DNA from: Sphingobacterium thalpophilum
GTDB taxonomy: Bacteria; Bacteroidota; Bacteroidia; Sphingobacteriales; Sphingobacteriaceae
Length of the DNA stretch: 64,000 nt
NCBI GenBank assembly: GCA_945878525.1
Contig: CAMCTU010000002.1
Coordinates: 1-64,000 of the forward strand
Reading direction: 5' to 3'
Below, piece by piece: positions 52,242-61,977 of the stretch (within the stretch, counting starts at the first letter, position 1; each line of letters starts with the position of its first letter). The notes under the pieces are model-generated. The model was not told where the DNA came from. It was given only the letters and a program-made list of their open reading frames with translations, and made no database searches. A program made the position numbers and the translations under genes.

Positions 52242-52777
52242 TCTTTACCCCCCTTTCTTGCGAGATGTGCTGCGCCAATCAATACCATCAAAAGAAATAT
52301 AGAAAGTATTTCAAAAGGAAGCAGATAAGTTGTCATGATATGAATACCTATTTGATTTGCGGTATTATCATTTGAATTGATGGGTAAACTTTCCTGCATC
52401 CATGATAATTGGTTAAAATCAGTTTTGATTATAACCACAAACAATATAAACAGGAATAAAATACTTGTTAAAATTCCGGCAAAATGATTGAATTTGAAGC
52501 CTGAAACTGCTGGCTTTATACTATTAAGCAATTCCCTGCTGGATAACATAAATGCAAAAAGCATGAGCACTAATACTCCTCCGGCATAAATAACTACCTG
52601 TGTCAATGCAATAAAATCAGCCAAAGCAAATAAATACAGTGCCGCAAGGGAAAAAAGTGTGACAAAAAACAGAAAAATACTTCTCACCAAATTTCTCATC
52701 AATACAACCTTTAGTGCGGAAATCAACACAGAAACAGCAAAGAAATAAAATAGAATCTGTTCTTGTTCCATGATCAA
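52238..52777 (-). CDS. nuoJ: NADH-quinone oxidoreductase subunit J
   Basis: LVRSIFLFFVTLFSLAALYLFALADFIALTQVVIYAGGVLVLMLFAFML. Confidence 0.95.
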   Translation of the reverse strand: MIMEQEQILFYFFAVSVLISALKVVLMRNLVRSIFLFFVTLFSLAALYLFALADFIALTQVVIYAGGVLVLMLFAFMLSSRELLNSIKPAVSGFKFNHFAGILTSILFLFILFVVIIKTDFNQLSWMQESLPINSNDNTANQIGIHIMTTYLLPFEILSIFLLMVLIGAAHLARKGGKE

Positions 52778-53370
52778 TTTTGGATTTTCTGTTGCATCGC
52801 AGCTTCCTTTGCTGCCAATCGCTCTGCGTTAAGTTTTTCGATGGCAAAACGTTTATCGGAAGCATCTTCCGGGGTCATTTCTGAGAACTTATAAATCATT
52901 CCCTTTAAATCAGGCATACTCCTATCGTAGGTGTCTGTCATAACAAGGCACTCAGTGGGGCAAACAACGGTACACAAACCACAATACATACATTTTGCCA
53001 TATCTATATCAAACTTTGCGGCATACAGACGCTTTGTTGTACCATCTGAAGTTTTTCCGATCGCCTCGGTAGCTTTGATGCTCTCGATATCAATACAATC
53101 AACCGGACAAATTTTGGCGCAGAGATCGCAAACAATACAATCATCCATTTCAACATCCAATTGATACCTTCCAAGCTCAGGTACCGGTAATTTCTGATGA
53201 GGATATTGGATGGTTGTAATTCCACTGTCTTGTATAAAATAATCCTTGTCTGTAATGGATATCACTTTCCTGCTTTCTCTTGCAGCAAAGAAATGAGCCA
53301 TTGTCAGACCTAATCCTTTAAAAACAGTTTTGAATGCATGTAATACCTCTCTTACCATAGCATAGGTCAA
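52774..53370 (-). CDS. nuoI: NADH-quinone oxidoreductase subunit I (2x[4Fe-4S])
   Basis: DDCIVCDLCAKICPVDCIDIES; AKCMYCGLCTVVCPTECLVMT. Confidence 0.96.
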   Translation of the reverse strand: MTYAMVREVLHAFKTVFKGLGLTMAHFFAARESRKVISITDKDYFIQDSGITTIQYPHQKLPVPELGRYQLDVEMDDCIVCDLCAKICPVDCIDIESIKATEAIGKTSDGTTKRLYAAKFDIDMAKCMYCGLCTVVCPTECLVMTDTYDRSMPDLKGMIYKFSEMTPEDASDKRFAIEKLNAERLAAKEAAMQQKIQN

Positions 53371-53392
53371 AAAATTTAAATTCTATTTATTT

Positions 53393-54466
53393 TTACTGCA
53401 TAACTCCAAGCCGCCATAATCCTGAGACAAGCATACATAAAAACGCTAGCGGAGTCAGAACCTTCCAGCAAAAACTCATAAGCTGATCAACCCTTAATCT
53501 GGGAAGAGTCCACCTGATCCATATCTGTATTGCCACTACTAAAAGTGTCTTAATTAGAATCCAAAAAAATCCCCAGACCATCCCATTAGTCCAGGTAGCT
53601 AATTTTACTGAACCTATATTGGGTAGCGGACTATTCCATCCACCCAGAAATAATACCACACCTATTATCCCAACAAGAAACATCATGGAATATTCAGCAA
53701 GAAAAATAAATGCAAATCTAAGTCCGGAATATTCAACATGAAATCCTCCAACCAGTTCAGATTCAGCCTCCGGAATATCAAACGGAGCACGATTACATTC
53801 TGCCAGTGAGGCTATAAAGTAAATGATATAGGCAAGAATCAGATGTGGAGCCTGAAAAATATTCCAGGCAAGAAAGCCACCAACAGACTTGATTTCCCAG
53901 ATCCCCAGAAAATAAATATAATCAGTGCTGAGTAAACCCTGTTTCATAGAAATTTCCTGGAGATTCAGACTCTGTGCAATCATAACAGCAGAGATAAGCG
54001 CTACACCTGCAGGAATCTCATACGATATCATCTGCGCTACAGAGCGCATTGAACCTAAAAGAGCATATTTATTATTTGAGCCCCAACCTGCCATTAAAAT
54101 TCCTAGAGTCTCTATTGATAGGATGGCAAAAATATAATAAAGACCCAGATTGAGCGATGAAGGAATGATGCCGGTCGCCCATGGCAATGCCGCAAAGCCG
54201 AGATATACAGAAACAAAAATTACTATTGGAGCGAGTGTAAATAATATTTTATCAGCTGCTGTAGGAATGATAAATTCCTTTTGAAGCATTTTTACAATAT
54301 CTGCAAATGCTTGCAGGATACCATATTTTCCGACCTCCATAGGCCCAAGGCGGTCCTGAATAAATGCGGAAATTTTGCGTTCGGAATACACAGCAAAAAG
54401 AGTAAACAAAGCTGTGAATGCAAATAATGCGGTAGCAACTAATACATATATCAGATAGAAGGTCAA
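53393..54466 (-). CDS. nuoH: NADH-quinone oxidoreductase subunit H
   Basis: AVYSERKISAFIQDRLGPMEVGKYGILQAFADIVKMLQKEF; ECNRAPFDIPEAESELVGGFHVEYSGLRFAFIFLAEY. Confidence 0.97.
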   Translation of the reverse strand: MTFYLIYVLVATALFAFTALFTLFAVYSERKISAFIQDRLGPMEVGKYGILQAFADIVKMLQKEFIIPTAADKILFTLAPIVIFVSVYLGFAALPWATGIIPSSLNLGLYYIFAILSIETLGILMAGWGSNNKYALLGSMRSVAQMISYEIPAGVALISAVMIAQSLNLQEISMKQGLLSTDYIYFLGIWEIKSVGGFLAWNIFQAPHLILAYIIYFIASLAECNRAPFDIPEAESELVGGFHVEYSGLRFAFIFLAEYSMMFLVGIIGVVLFLGGWNSPLPNIGSVKLATWTNGMVWGFFWILIKTLLVVAIQIWIRWTLPRLRVDQLMSFCWKVLTPLAFLCMLVSGLWRLGVMQ

Positions 54467-54545
54467 TTTACCGGGCTTATGTTCGCAAACTTAAGTATTA
54501 TGCTTATAAAAGCATACTAAATCTATCTATTAAAAAGAATTTAAA

Positions 54546-55352
54546 TTAATCCCATATAGGTTTATAGGAGAGATGAATCTTTTCACCAAAAAATAGCCTT
54601 GTGCTCTTTGCAAAAGATGGTGTAAAATCTGAAACAAAAAACTGATGACGCTTTGCGGGACCATCATTAAGTAAATTAAGCTTTGTCAGACGTTCCTTCA
54701 GGTATCCGGCTACAATTTCTGCAGTGTTGATAATATCAAGTTTATCACCGTAAAATGAGGATATTTCTGGCTTTATCAGGGGGTAATGGGTACAGGCAAG
54801 TATCAAACTATCTATTTTTTTTAGCTTTGGTGATGTCAGGTAAGAATTAATAACTGTTTTACTGATATTATTATTAAAAAACCCCTCCTCAATCATAGGT
54901 GCTAATAAGGGTGTAGCAAGTGAAGAAACCACAATAGTGGGATCTATAATCTTGAATTTCTTTGCGTAAATATCTGAGCGAATTGTTGATTTTGTTGCTA
55001 TCACTCCTATTTTTTTATATTTCCCATCACTTACCATCAAATTTACAATCGGATCTATCACATTGATAATCGGAACTTTATCCCCAAGAAAATGAACTAA
55101 TTCATGGTAGGCATGTGCAGATGCTGTATTACAGGCAATGACAATTAGCTTACAATTTCTATCCAGCAAGAACTTAGCAATTTTTAGACTATAAAATTTG
55201 ATGGCTTCGGGTGATTTATCCCCGTAAGGCATATGAGCAGTATCGCCAAAATAAATAATTTGTTCATTTGGAAGGATTTTCCGAATAGCATTTGCAACCG
55301 TAAGGCCACCGATTCCGGAATCGAAAACTCCAATAGGAAGTGCTGAACTCAT
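54546..55352 (-). CDS. murI: Glutamate racemase
   Basis: IGVFDSGIGGLTVANAIRKILPNEQIIYFGDTAHMPYGDKS; VIACNTASA; LACTHYPLI. Confidence 0.97.
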   Translation of the reverse strand: MSSALPIGVFDSGIGGLTVANAIRKILPNEQIIYFGDTAHMPYGDKSPEAIKFYSLKIAKFLLDRNCKLIVIACNTASAHAYHELVHFLGDKVPIINVIDPIVNLMVSDGKYKKIGVIATKSTIRSDIYAKKFKIIDPTIVVSSLATPLLAPMIEEGFFNNNISKTVINSYLTSPKLKKIDSLILACTHYPLIKPEISSFYGDKLDIINTAEIVAGYLKERLTKLNLLNDGPAKRHQFFVSDFTPSFAKSTRLFFGEKIHLSYKPIWD

Positions 55353-55404
55353 AACTCAAAAATAGAATAATAAATCGAGCAGTTGTATTGAAATTTTTGA
55401 ACAA

Positions 55405-55436
55405 AAAAAATGCGAAGTGAATACTTCGCATTTTTT
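55405..55436 (-). terminator. Intrinsic terminator downstream of the bamA-skp-skp group, before murI
   Basis: AAAAAATGCGAAGT-GAAT-ACTTCGCATTTTTT perfect 14-bp inverted repeat. Confidence 0.9.
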
Positions 55437-55451
55437 AAAATAAAATAAACC

Positions 55452-55997
55452 TTATTTAGCTGCAATTGCAATACCTAATTTGGTTTTTACATCATTCATT
55501 AAATCAGTACCTCCGTCAAAATATACTACTCCAGGCTGAGAAACATCAAAAACATAAGCAAAACCCTTTTCTTTAGCGATTGCCTTTACGGCTTCTTCTG
55601 CCTTTTTAAATACAGGCGAATAGATCTCAGAACGCTTTGTGGTCATTTCTTCCTGCGCCTTTTCCTGCTCTTCAGTAATGCGTTTTTCCAGATCCTGAAT
55701 CGTTCCTCCAAGTGTGGTTAATTCTTTCTCTAAGGTAGCTCTGTTTGCTTCACTCAATGTTTTGTATTTTTCCTCATATGTGGTAACCATTTTCTGGCGC
55801 TCAGCACCCATCAACTCAAGTGAGGTTTGTTTTGCCTTAGCAAAAGTCTGAAAACTAGCATCAGCAGTTTTCATTTCAGGCATTGACTGTAATAGATCAG
55901 CCGAATTAATGTGACCAAATTTTTGCTGAGCATTCGCAGCACTAACTGCAAAGAATAATCCGAAAGCAACAACTCCTATTTTAAATACTTTTTTCAT
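55452..55997 (-). CDS. OmpH/Skp family periplasmic chaperone
   Basis: Signal peptide; QQKFGHINSADLLQSMPEMKTADASFQTF; long coiled-coil. Confidence 0.9.
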   Translation of the reverse strand: MKKVFKIGVVAFGLFFAVSAANAQQKFGHINSADLLQSMPEMKTADASFQTFAKAKQTSLELMGAERQKMVTTYEEKYKTLSEANRATLEKELTTLGGTIQDLEKRITEEQEKAQEEMTTKRSEIYSPVFKKAEEAVKAIAKEKGFAYVFDVSQPGVVYFDGGTDLMNDVKTKLGIAIAAK

Positions 55998-56036
55998 TTT
56001 TTTTGTATTCTGTTATTTGTTTATAATTTAAAAAAC

Positions 56037-56567
56037 CTATTTACTTATTGTACCGGGCTTATAACCTAATCTGATAATTACATCATTACTTTTGTCTAAA
56101 CGCGGACTTGCATACATTAGTGTGATCTCGCTGTTTTTATCAAATAACATATCCAGTTGTTGAGCTTCTGCAACAGCCTGGACTGCCTTCGAAACACGAT
56201 CCTGAATAGGTTTAATTAATTTTGTACGAGCCTGGAAAAGTTCCCCTTCGAAACCGAATTTAAGCCTTTGAAACTCCTTAGCTTCATTTTCCTTTTCAAT
56301 TATTTCGTTTTCCCGAGTTTTTCTCATAAGCTCTGTCAACAAAACCTGATCAGCCTGATAGGCTTTAAAAAGGCTCTCAATAGCAATAAACTTAGAATCA
56401 ACCTCCTTTTGCCATTGTAAAGAGAGGGCATCCAATTGCTTTTGAGATGAATTATATTCAGGTATGTGTTTTAGAATATAATCACTGTCTACATATGCAA
56501 AACGTTGTGCATAGGCTCCTAAAACTGTAAAAGCCAATAACAATACAATTATAAGAATTTTTTTCAT
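56037..56567 (-). CDS. OmpH/Skp family periplasmic chaperone (paralog)
   Basis: Signal peptide; QRFAYVDSDYILKHIPEYNSSQKQLDALS; coiled-coil. Confidence 0.9.
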   Translation of the reverse strand: MKKILIIVLLLAFTVLGAYAQRFAYVDSDYILKHIPEYNSSQKQLDALSLQWQKEVDSKFIAIESLFKAYQADQVLLTELMRKTRENEIIEKENEAKEFQRLKFGFEGELFQARTKLIKPIQDRVSKAVQAVAEAQQLDMLFDKNSEITLMYASPRLDKSNDVIIRLGYKPGTISK

Positions 56568-56572
56568 AACAC

Positions 56573-59116
56573 TTAATTAAATCCTCCGTTCAGAGCTTGG
56601 GAAATACTGAATGTAAAAGATTGTTTTCCATTAGAGGGTAATCCAGGTATCTTGTCAAAAGGAAAACCATAATCAATCCCAAGAAGTCCAAAAATAGGTA
56701 AAAATACTCTTGCTCCAATACCTGCGGTACGTCTGATGTTAAATGGTGCAAAATCACGGAATGAACTCCAGGTATTTCCTCCTTCAGCAAAAGCCAAAAC
56801 GAAAATTGTAGCAGTCTGACTGGCTGTTATTGGATGTCTTAATTCCAGAACATATTTATTGAACAAGGGACTACCCGAACCCTGGGCAATAGTTGGATTA
56901 GAGCCCGCAGGAATTACTGCATTATTAGCATAACCACGCATTGCAATAATCTCAGAACCCTGAAGGAAATCAAACCCCTGCATACCATCACCCCCAAGTT
57001 TAAATCTTTCAAAGGCCGATTGCCCTATCGCCTGATTATAAATTCCCAAGAACCCAAATTGCGCCTGAGCCTTAAGAACTAGCTTTCCGTAGATGCGCTG
57101 GAACCACTGCGACTCAAATTTCCATTTATGATATTCTGTAAACCTGTATTTATCCTTATCAGTTGCGATTGCATAATTCTTATTGTTAAGTAAGGAAAAT
57201 GGAGGTGTTGCCTGTACTGTCAGCTTTAAATTTGAACCTGTAGTTGGAAAAATTGGTGCATCAACAGAATTCCTGCTGAATTCCTGTGTCAGGTTAAAAT
57301 TATAGGATGTACCTGAAGAAAAAATAAATCCACTAAAGTTATTCAGAATATATTGCTGAAGATTAATTGAAGTATTGGCCTGGAAATAATCATCAGGCCA
57401 TTTCAAACGTTTACCTAAACTAAAGGTCAAACCATTCAGGCGAATCTTCTGCTGATTAAGATCCTGATTACGAAGACCGTTTGATTGCAAAGAGGTGAAA
57501 GCGCTAATTCCGAAATAAATAGGTTTCTTTCCTCCAAGCCATGGTTCAGAGAATGAAAAATTATAGGATTGATAGAATTTACCATTTGTTTGCCCCCTGA
57601 TACTCAGTCTTTGTCCGTCTCCTTTAGGCAACGGTTTCCAGGCGCTTTTATTGAAAAGATTACGGGCAGAGAAATTATTAAATGTTAATCCCAGGGTACC
57701 CACAACACGTCCTCCACCAAAACCTCCGGATAACTCAATTTGATCAGAAGGCTTTTCTACCACATTATACTCGATATCTACTGTACCATCATTAGGATTA
57801 ATATTGATTGGTTTAGGATCAGTTTTGGTATCATCAAAATTTCCTAACTGTGCAATTTCACGGGTACTTCTTACAATAAGCTCTTTAGAAAATTTCTGTC
57901 CCGGTTTTGTACGAATCTCTCTTAAAATTACCCTATCATTGGTTAACTCATTCCCTCTAACCCTGATATTATTAATTGTATACTGCGGCCCTTCATACAT
58001 TCTCAGTTCGAGATCAATGGTATCGCCATAAACTTTGGTCTGAACCGGATCAACATTAAATGTCAGATATCCATCGTTCATATAGAGTGAAGATATATCA
58101 TCTCCTCCGGGACTGCTGGTTAGTTTTCTTTCAAGTTTCTTCTCACTAAATACTTCGCCTTTATTGACAGCCAAAATAGTCTCCAGAACTTTGGTAGAAT
58201 ATTTAGCATTACCTGCCCAGGTTATATTTCCAAAATAATATTTAGGCCCCTCATGAAGATCAATTTTTACACCGATAGTACTTTTTCCGGTTCGATAGGT
58301 AGTGTCTTTGACTATTTCAGCATCACGATAACCTTTTTCCTGCATTTTTTCTACAAGTTTTAGCTTATCCTCATCATATTTATTCTGAAGGAACTTGCCT
58401 GATCCAAATACTTTGTAAAAAGCCTTTTCTTTGGTCTTCTTCAAGTATTTCTTTAAGTTCTTATCCTTAAAATCTTTATTTCCATTAATTACAATTTCAC
58501 TTATTTTAACTCTATCGTTCTTCTCAACTGTAATATCTAAAATTTTATTATTTGCCGCAGCAGTGTCTTTTCTTTCTGCAATGAACACATCTGCAAACAG
58601 AAAACCTTTCTCAGTGAAATGCTTTTTTATTATATCTGTGGTTGTTTTCAGTAAATTCTCATTAACAACCTTGCCTGTTTTATCATTTAACTTTTCACGA
58701 ACATCTGTTACTTCACCTTTTTTCAAGCCAATTAAATCAATTCTGGTTAAACGAGGACGTTCCACAACTTCTATCTCGAAAAATATTGAATCAGATCTGA
58801 TCTCAGCTATGTTTAATTTTACATCATCAAATAATCCCTGAGCCCAAAGGTTTTTTACTGCGTTGGATGTAGCATCACCTGGAACAGAAATCCTGTCCCC
58901 TTTGGTTAACTTTGAAATAGTAATCAGAACATCATTATCCAGAAATTCAGTACCAAGAATTTTGGTTCCACCGATAACGAAATCTTTAGGATTCAAATAG
59001 CTAAGTTCTTCGTTAGTTGTAGTTTTAGTTGGAGTTGGGGTTCCAGTTCTTCCAAACTGGGCCATAGCAGAAGTACCGGATACTAAAAACAAAAACAGTA
59101 TGAAAATTCGATTCAT
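56573..59116 (-). CDS. bamA: Outer membrane protein assembly factor BamA
   Basis: POTRA repeats (VKISEIVINGNKDFKDKNLKKYLKKTKEKAF...), VEKPSDQIELSGGFGGG, IRGYxx-like barrel MRGYANNAVIPAG, Omp85 C-term. Confidence 0.95.
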   Translation of the reverse strand: MNRIFILFLFLVSGTSAMAQFGRTGTPTPTKTTTNEELSYLNPKDFVIGGTKILGTEFLDNDVLITISKLTKGDRISVPGDATSNAVKNLWAQGLFDDVKLNIAEIRSDSIFFEIEVVERPRLTRIDLIGLKKGEVTDVREKLNDKTGKVVNENLLKTTTDIIKKHFTEKGFLFADVFIAERKDTAAANNKILDITVEKNDRVKISEIVINGNKDFKDKNLKKYLKKTKEKAFYKVFGSGKFLQNKYDEDKLKLVEKMQEKGYRDAEIVKDTTYRTGKSTIGVKIDLHEGPKYYFGNITWAGNAKYSTKVLETILAVNKGEVFSEKKLERKLTSSPGGDDISSLYMNDGYLTFNVDPVQTKVYGDTIDLELRMYEGPQYTINNIRVRGNELTNDRVILREIRTKPGQKFSKELIVRSTREIAQLGNFDDTKTDPKPININPNDGTVDIEYNVVEKPSDQIELSGGFGGGRVVGTLGLTFNNFSARNLFNKSAWKPLPKGDGQRLSIRGQTNGKFYQSYNFSFSEPWLGGKKPIYFGISAFTSLQSNGLRNQDLNQQKIRLNGLTFSLGKRLKWPDDYFQANTSINLQQYILNNFSGFIFSSGTSYNFNLTQEFSRNSVDAPIFPTTGSNLKLTVQATPPFSLLNNKNYAIATDKDKYRFTEYHKWKFESQWFQRIYGKLVLKAQAQFGFLGIYNQAIGQSAFERFKLGGDGMQGFDFLQGSEIIAMRGYANNAVIPAGSNPTIAQGSGSPLFNKYVLELRHPITASQTATIFVLAFAEGGNTWSSFRDFAPFNIRRTAGIGARVFLPIFGLLGIDYGFPFDKIPGLPSNGKQSFTFSISQALNGGFN

Positions 59117-59177
59117 TTGATGTATTAAAGATGCTAAATTAAGCTAATAGCTTGTTAAAAAGTGTTAAAAGTGAAAA

Positions 59178-59918
59178 TTAGTTCAACTGTTCACTAATCA
59201 TACCGAATCGTCTCTCTCTTTTCTGATAATCTAATACAGCTTCAAAAAGATCCTCTCTTCTAAAATCCGGCCATAATTTTGAAGTAAAATACAATTCAGC
59301 ATAGGCAATTTGCCATAATAGATAATTACTGATTCTGTGTTCGCCACTTGTTCGGATCATCAGTTCTGGGTCAGGTATGCCAGCAGTGTTCAGATGAGTA
59401 CCGAAAATCTCTTCAGTAATTTCTTCTGCTTCTAATTCACCATCCCTTACTTTTACAGCCAATCGTTTTGCCGCATCCGTAATTTCCCATCTCGAACTAT
59501 AACTCAGTGCGAGAGTAAGCGTACAATTGGCATTTAAAGAGGTTTTCCTTATCGCTTCTAATAATTGTTTTCGGCACTTTTCAGGCAATGAAGACAAATT
59601 CCCGATGGCATTTAAACGCACACCATTATCCATCAAAGTTCTGGTTTCCTTGCTTATGGTTGAAACCAAGAGTTCCATTAATGCCATTACCTCAAGTTTT
59701 GGTCTGTTCCAATTTTCAGTTGAAAAAGCGTACAAAGTTAGGTATTTGATCCCGAGTTCAACCGCACCTTCAACTGTGTCACGAACTGCAATAACACCGT
59801 TTTGATGACCAAAAACGCGATGTTTCCCTTTATCCTTTGCCCAACGGCCATTCCCATCCATAATTACTGCTACATGTAGCGGCAAGCGTTCTTTATCTAT
59901 CTGTTCAATCAGGCTCAT
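59178..59918 (-). CDS. uppS: Isoprenyl transferase (undecaprenyl diphosphate synthase)
   Basis: HVAVIMDGNGRWAKDKGKHRVFGHQNG; LYAFSTENWNRPKLEV; DPELMIRTSGEHRISNYLLWQIAYAELYFTSKLWPDF. Confidence 0.97.
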   Translation of the reverse strand: MSLIEQIDKERLPLHVAVIMDGNGRWAKDKGKHRVFGHQNGVIAVRDTVEGAVELGIKYLTLYAFSTENWNRPKLEVMALMELLVSTISKETRTLMDNGVRLNAIGNLSSLPEKCRKQLLEAIRKTSLNANCTLTLALSYSSRWEITDAAKRLAVKVRDGELEAEEITEEIFGTHLNTAGIPDPELMIRTSGEHRISNYLLWQIAYAELYFTSKLWPDFRREDLFEAVLDYQKRERRFGMISEQLN

Positions 59919-60274
59919 CGACTAAGTTTAACATTCCAAAGCAGAACAATTAATTTGAGGCTAAATCAATTATCCCCAGTTAAAAAATTATCTTGTGTAT
60001 AATTTAATAATTACTCTAAAATTTTGAGACGCAAAGTTATGACTTAATTACATTAATCTGCTACAAGAATTAAAACTGATTAAAATTGGCAATGTGAAAG
60101 GCAGATATACATAAATGACATACATTAAAAAAAAACATAAGATATTTATTTTGATAATGTCATATCATTTATATGATTTCAACTCTTTTTATTTAGAATA
60201 ACTTAAATAACAAATGATTAAGAGCTGGCAATAAAAAAATATAGATCCTAATTATTCCTTGTTTTTTTCGGTTC

Positions 60275-61066
60275 TTAAAAAGTGAAGCATTTAATCGGAA
60301 TAAACGTGTAGGTCAATCCCACTCCCGAAAACATATACGTGTCTCTGGGCCTAAAGTCCCCCCTTTGCGTTCCAGGTGTACCAATTTGTGGTGCAATTGA
60401 ACGGTCGGCAAGAGCCTGGGTTAACTGACTCGCAGGAGTTACTGCATTAAAATCAATATACCTTCCACTGATGTCATCCAGATAATCTGTAAAAGCTGTT
60501 CGATATCCAACTTCAGCAAGAATTGTCCAATGGCCGCTAATATTATATTTTACTCCCACACCGTAAGGCACGCTGATTGCACTCTTTTTATAGGCAATAT
60601 TCTCAGTCTGTACTAAACGTAGTTCAACGTCCTCAGCCTTATATTTTGTCAATGGATTATATGTAAAGGAAGCTACACCAGTAAAAAGATATGGACTCAG
60701 CTTTCTGGAATTATAACCAAAATCCGCGCCTGCCATATACCTGAAAAGATTGAATTCAATTTGCATGGATAGTTCTGAAATCAGAGAATTAAAGTCAAGA
60801 TTACGCGCTATCTGAAAAGAATTGGAAGACCCAGCATCGCTTGCCCGGACAGTTCCCTGCATAAAATTTAGCTTTGCTGACCAATACCCATCAAAATTCC
60901 GTTTGATTTGAACTCCAGCAGCGGGATCTGTAAGTTTGTGGACTTTAACAGGATTTATATCGCCCATATAACCAGCACCTCCTAAAAATCCACCAAATTC
61001 CCAAGTCTGTGCTGAACAAAAGTTGTTGTATAAAAGCAATATGATGATACCTAATAATCTAAGCAT
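60275..61066 (-). CDS. DUF6089-type outer membrane beta-barrel protein
   Basis: Signal peptide; TWEFGGFLGGAGYMGDINPVK; RYMAGADFGYNSRKLSPYLFTGVASFTYNPLTKY; VPYGVGVKYNISGHWTILAEVGYRTAFTDYLDDISGRY. Confidence 0.85.
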   Translation of the reverse strand: MLRLLGIIILLLYNNFCSAQTWEFGGFLGGAGYMGDINPVKVHKLTDPAAGVQIKRNFDGYWSAKLNFMQGTVRASDAGSSNSFQIARNLDFNSLISELSMQIEFNLFRYMAGADFGYNSRKLSPYLFTGVASFTYNPLTKYKAEDVELRLVQTENIAYKKSAISVPYGVGVKYNISGHWTILAEVGYRTAFTDYLDDISGRYIDFNAVTPASQLTQALADRSIAPQIGTPGTQRGDFRPRDTYMFSGVGLTYTFIPIKCFTF

Positions 61067-61083
61067 GAATGCAGATGCTGTTC

Positions 61084-61968
61084 TTAATAATTTCGGGTAT
61101 CAATTCCCCAAAGCAATTTAGTTCTTAACGTAGATAAATAGTTTTCATTATTGAGCCTAATCAAATTGATGTCAAAATCCGCCTTTTTTACTTTAACTTT
61201 TATTGAAGTATCAATTACCTCCGTTCTGGAATCACATGTTAGAAGGTATTTGGAACTTCTGCCTTCGATTTCAAAGGATAGAACATTGGTATCTGATAAA
61301 ACAATCGGACGAACATTAAGGTTATGTGGTGAAATTGGAGTGACAACCATGTTCCCGGATCCCGGGAAAACAATTGGCCCACCACAACTCAGCGAATATG
61401 CAGTTGATCCGGTAGGCGTTGCAACAATTAGTCCATCAGCCCAATAGGAATTCAAAAAATCTCCATTAAGATAGGCATGCACGATCATCATGGCTGAGGT
61501 ATCCCGTTTATGGATTGTTACATCATTCAAGGCAAAATTTTCATTTCCGAAAAGTTTTAGCTCTGATTCTATACAAAGCTGGACACGCTTATCCAGAGTA
61601 AAGTCCTTATTTACCAGACTTGACATGGCATTGACAATATCATTTTTATTAATACTCGCCAAAAAACCTAAACGTCCGAAGTTTATGCCAATTACCGGAA
61701 TATTAGTATCCCGAATTAGTGTAACAGTATCGAGTAAGGTACCATCACCACCCAGACTGATCATTACATCAACTTTAGCGTCAACCAGATCATTATAATT
61801 TCGAAAAATTTGAAACTTCCTTGGGAAAAATATTTTGCCTGAGATGAAGTGATTATACCTATCATAAACAAAGGTCTCAACCGAATGTTCTGCCAGGCTG
61901 TCGAAAACCTGCTGAACATGAGGTAATACAGTATTGTTGAATTGCCTGCCGTAAATTGCAATCTTCAT
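61084..61968 (-). CDS. nadK: NAD kinase
   Basis: SLGGDGTLLDTVTLIRDTNIPVIGINFGRLGFLA; ADGLIVATPTGSTAYSLSCGGPIVFP. Confidence 0.97.
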   Translation of the reverse strand: MKIAIYGRQFNNTVLPHVQQVFDSLAEHSVETFVYDRYNHFISGKIFFPRKFQIFRNYNDLVDAKVDVMISLGGDGTLLDTVTLIRDTNIPVIGINFGRLGFLASINKNDIVNAMSSLVNKDFTLDKRVQLCIESELKLFGNENFALNDVTIHKRDTSAMMIVHAYLNGDFLNSYWADGLIVATPTGSTAYSLSCGGPIVFPGSGNMVVTPISPHNLNVRPIVLSDTNVLSFEIEGRSSKYLLTCDSRTEVIDTSIKVKVKKADFDINLIRLNNENYLSTLRTKLLWGIDTRNY

Positions 61969-61977
61969 GTTATATTC

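Noticed and set aside
58431-58841. 136-aa plus-strand ORF antisense to bamA
   Set aside because: Low-complexity hydrophobic/Ser-rich translation fully antisense to a well-supported gene; typical shadow ORF.
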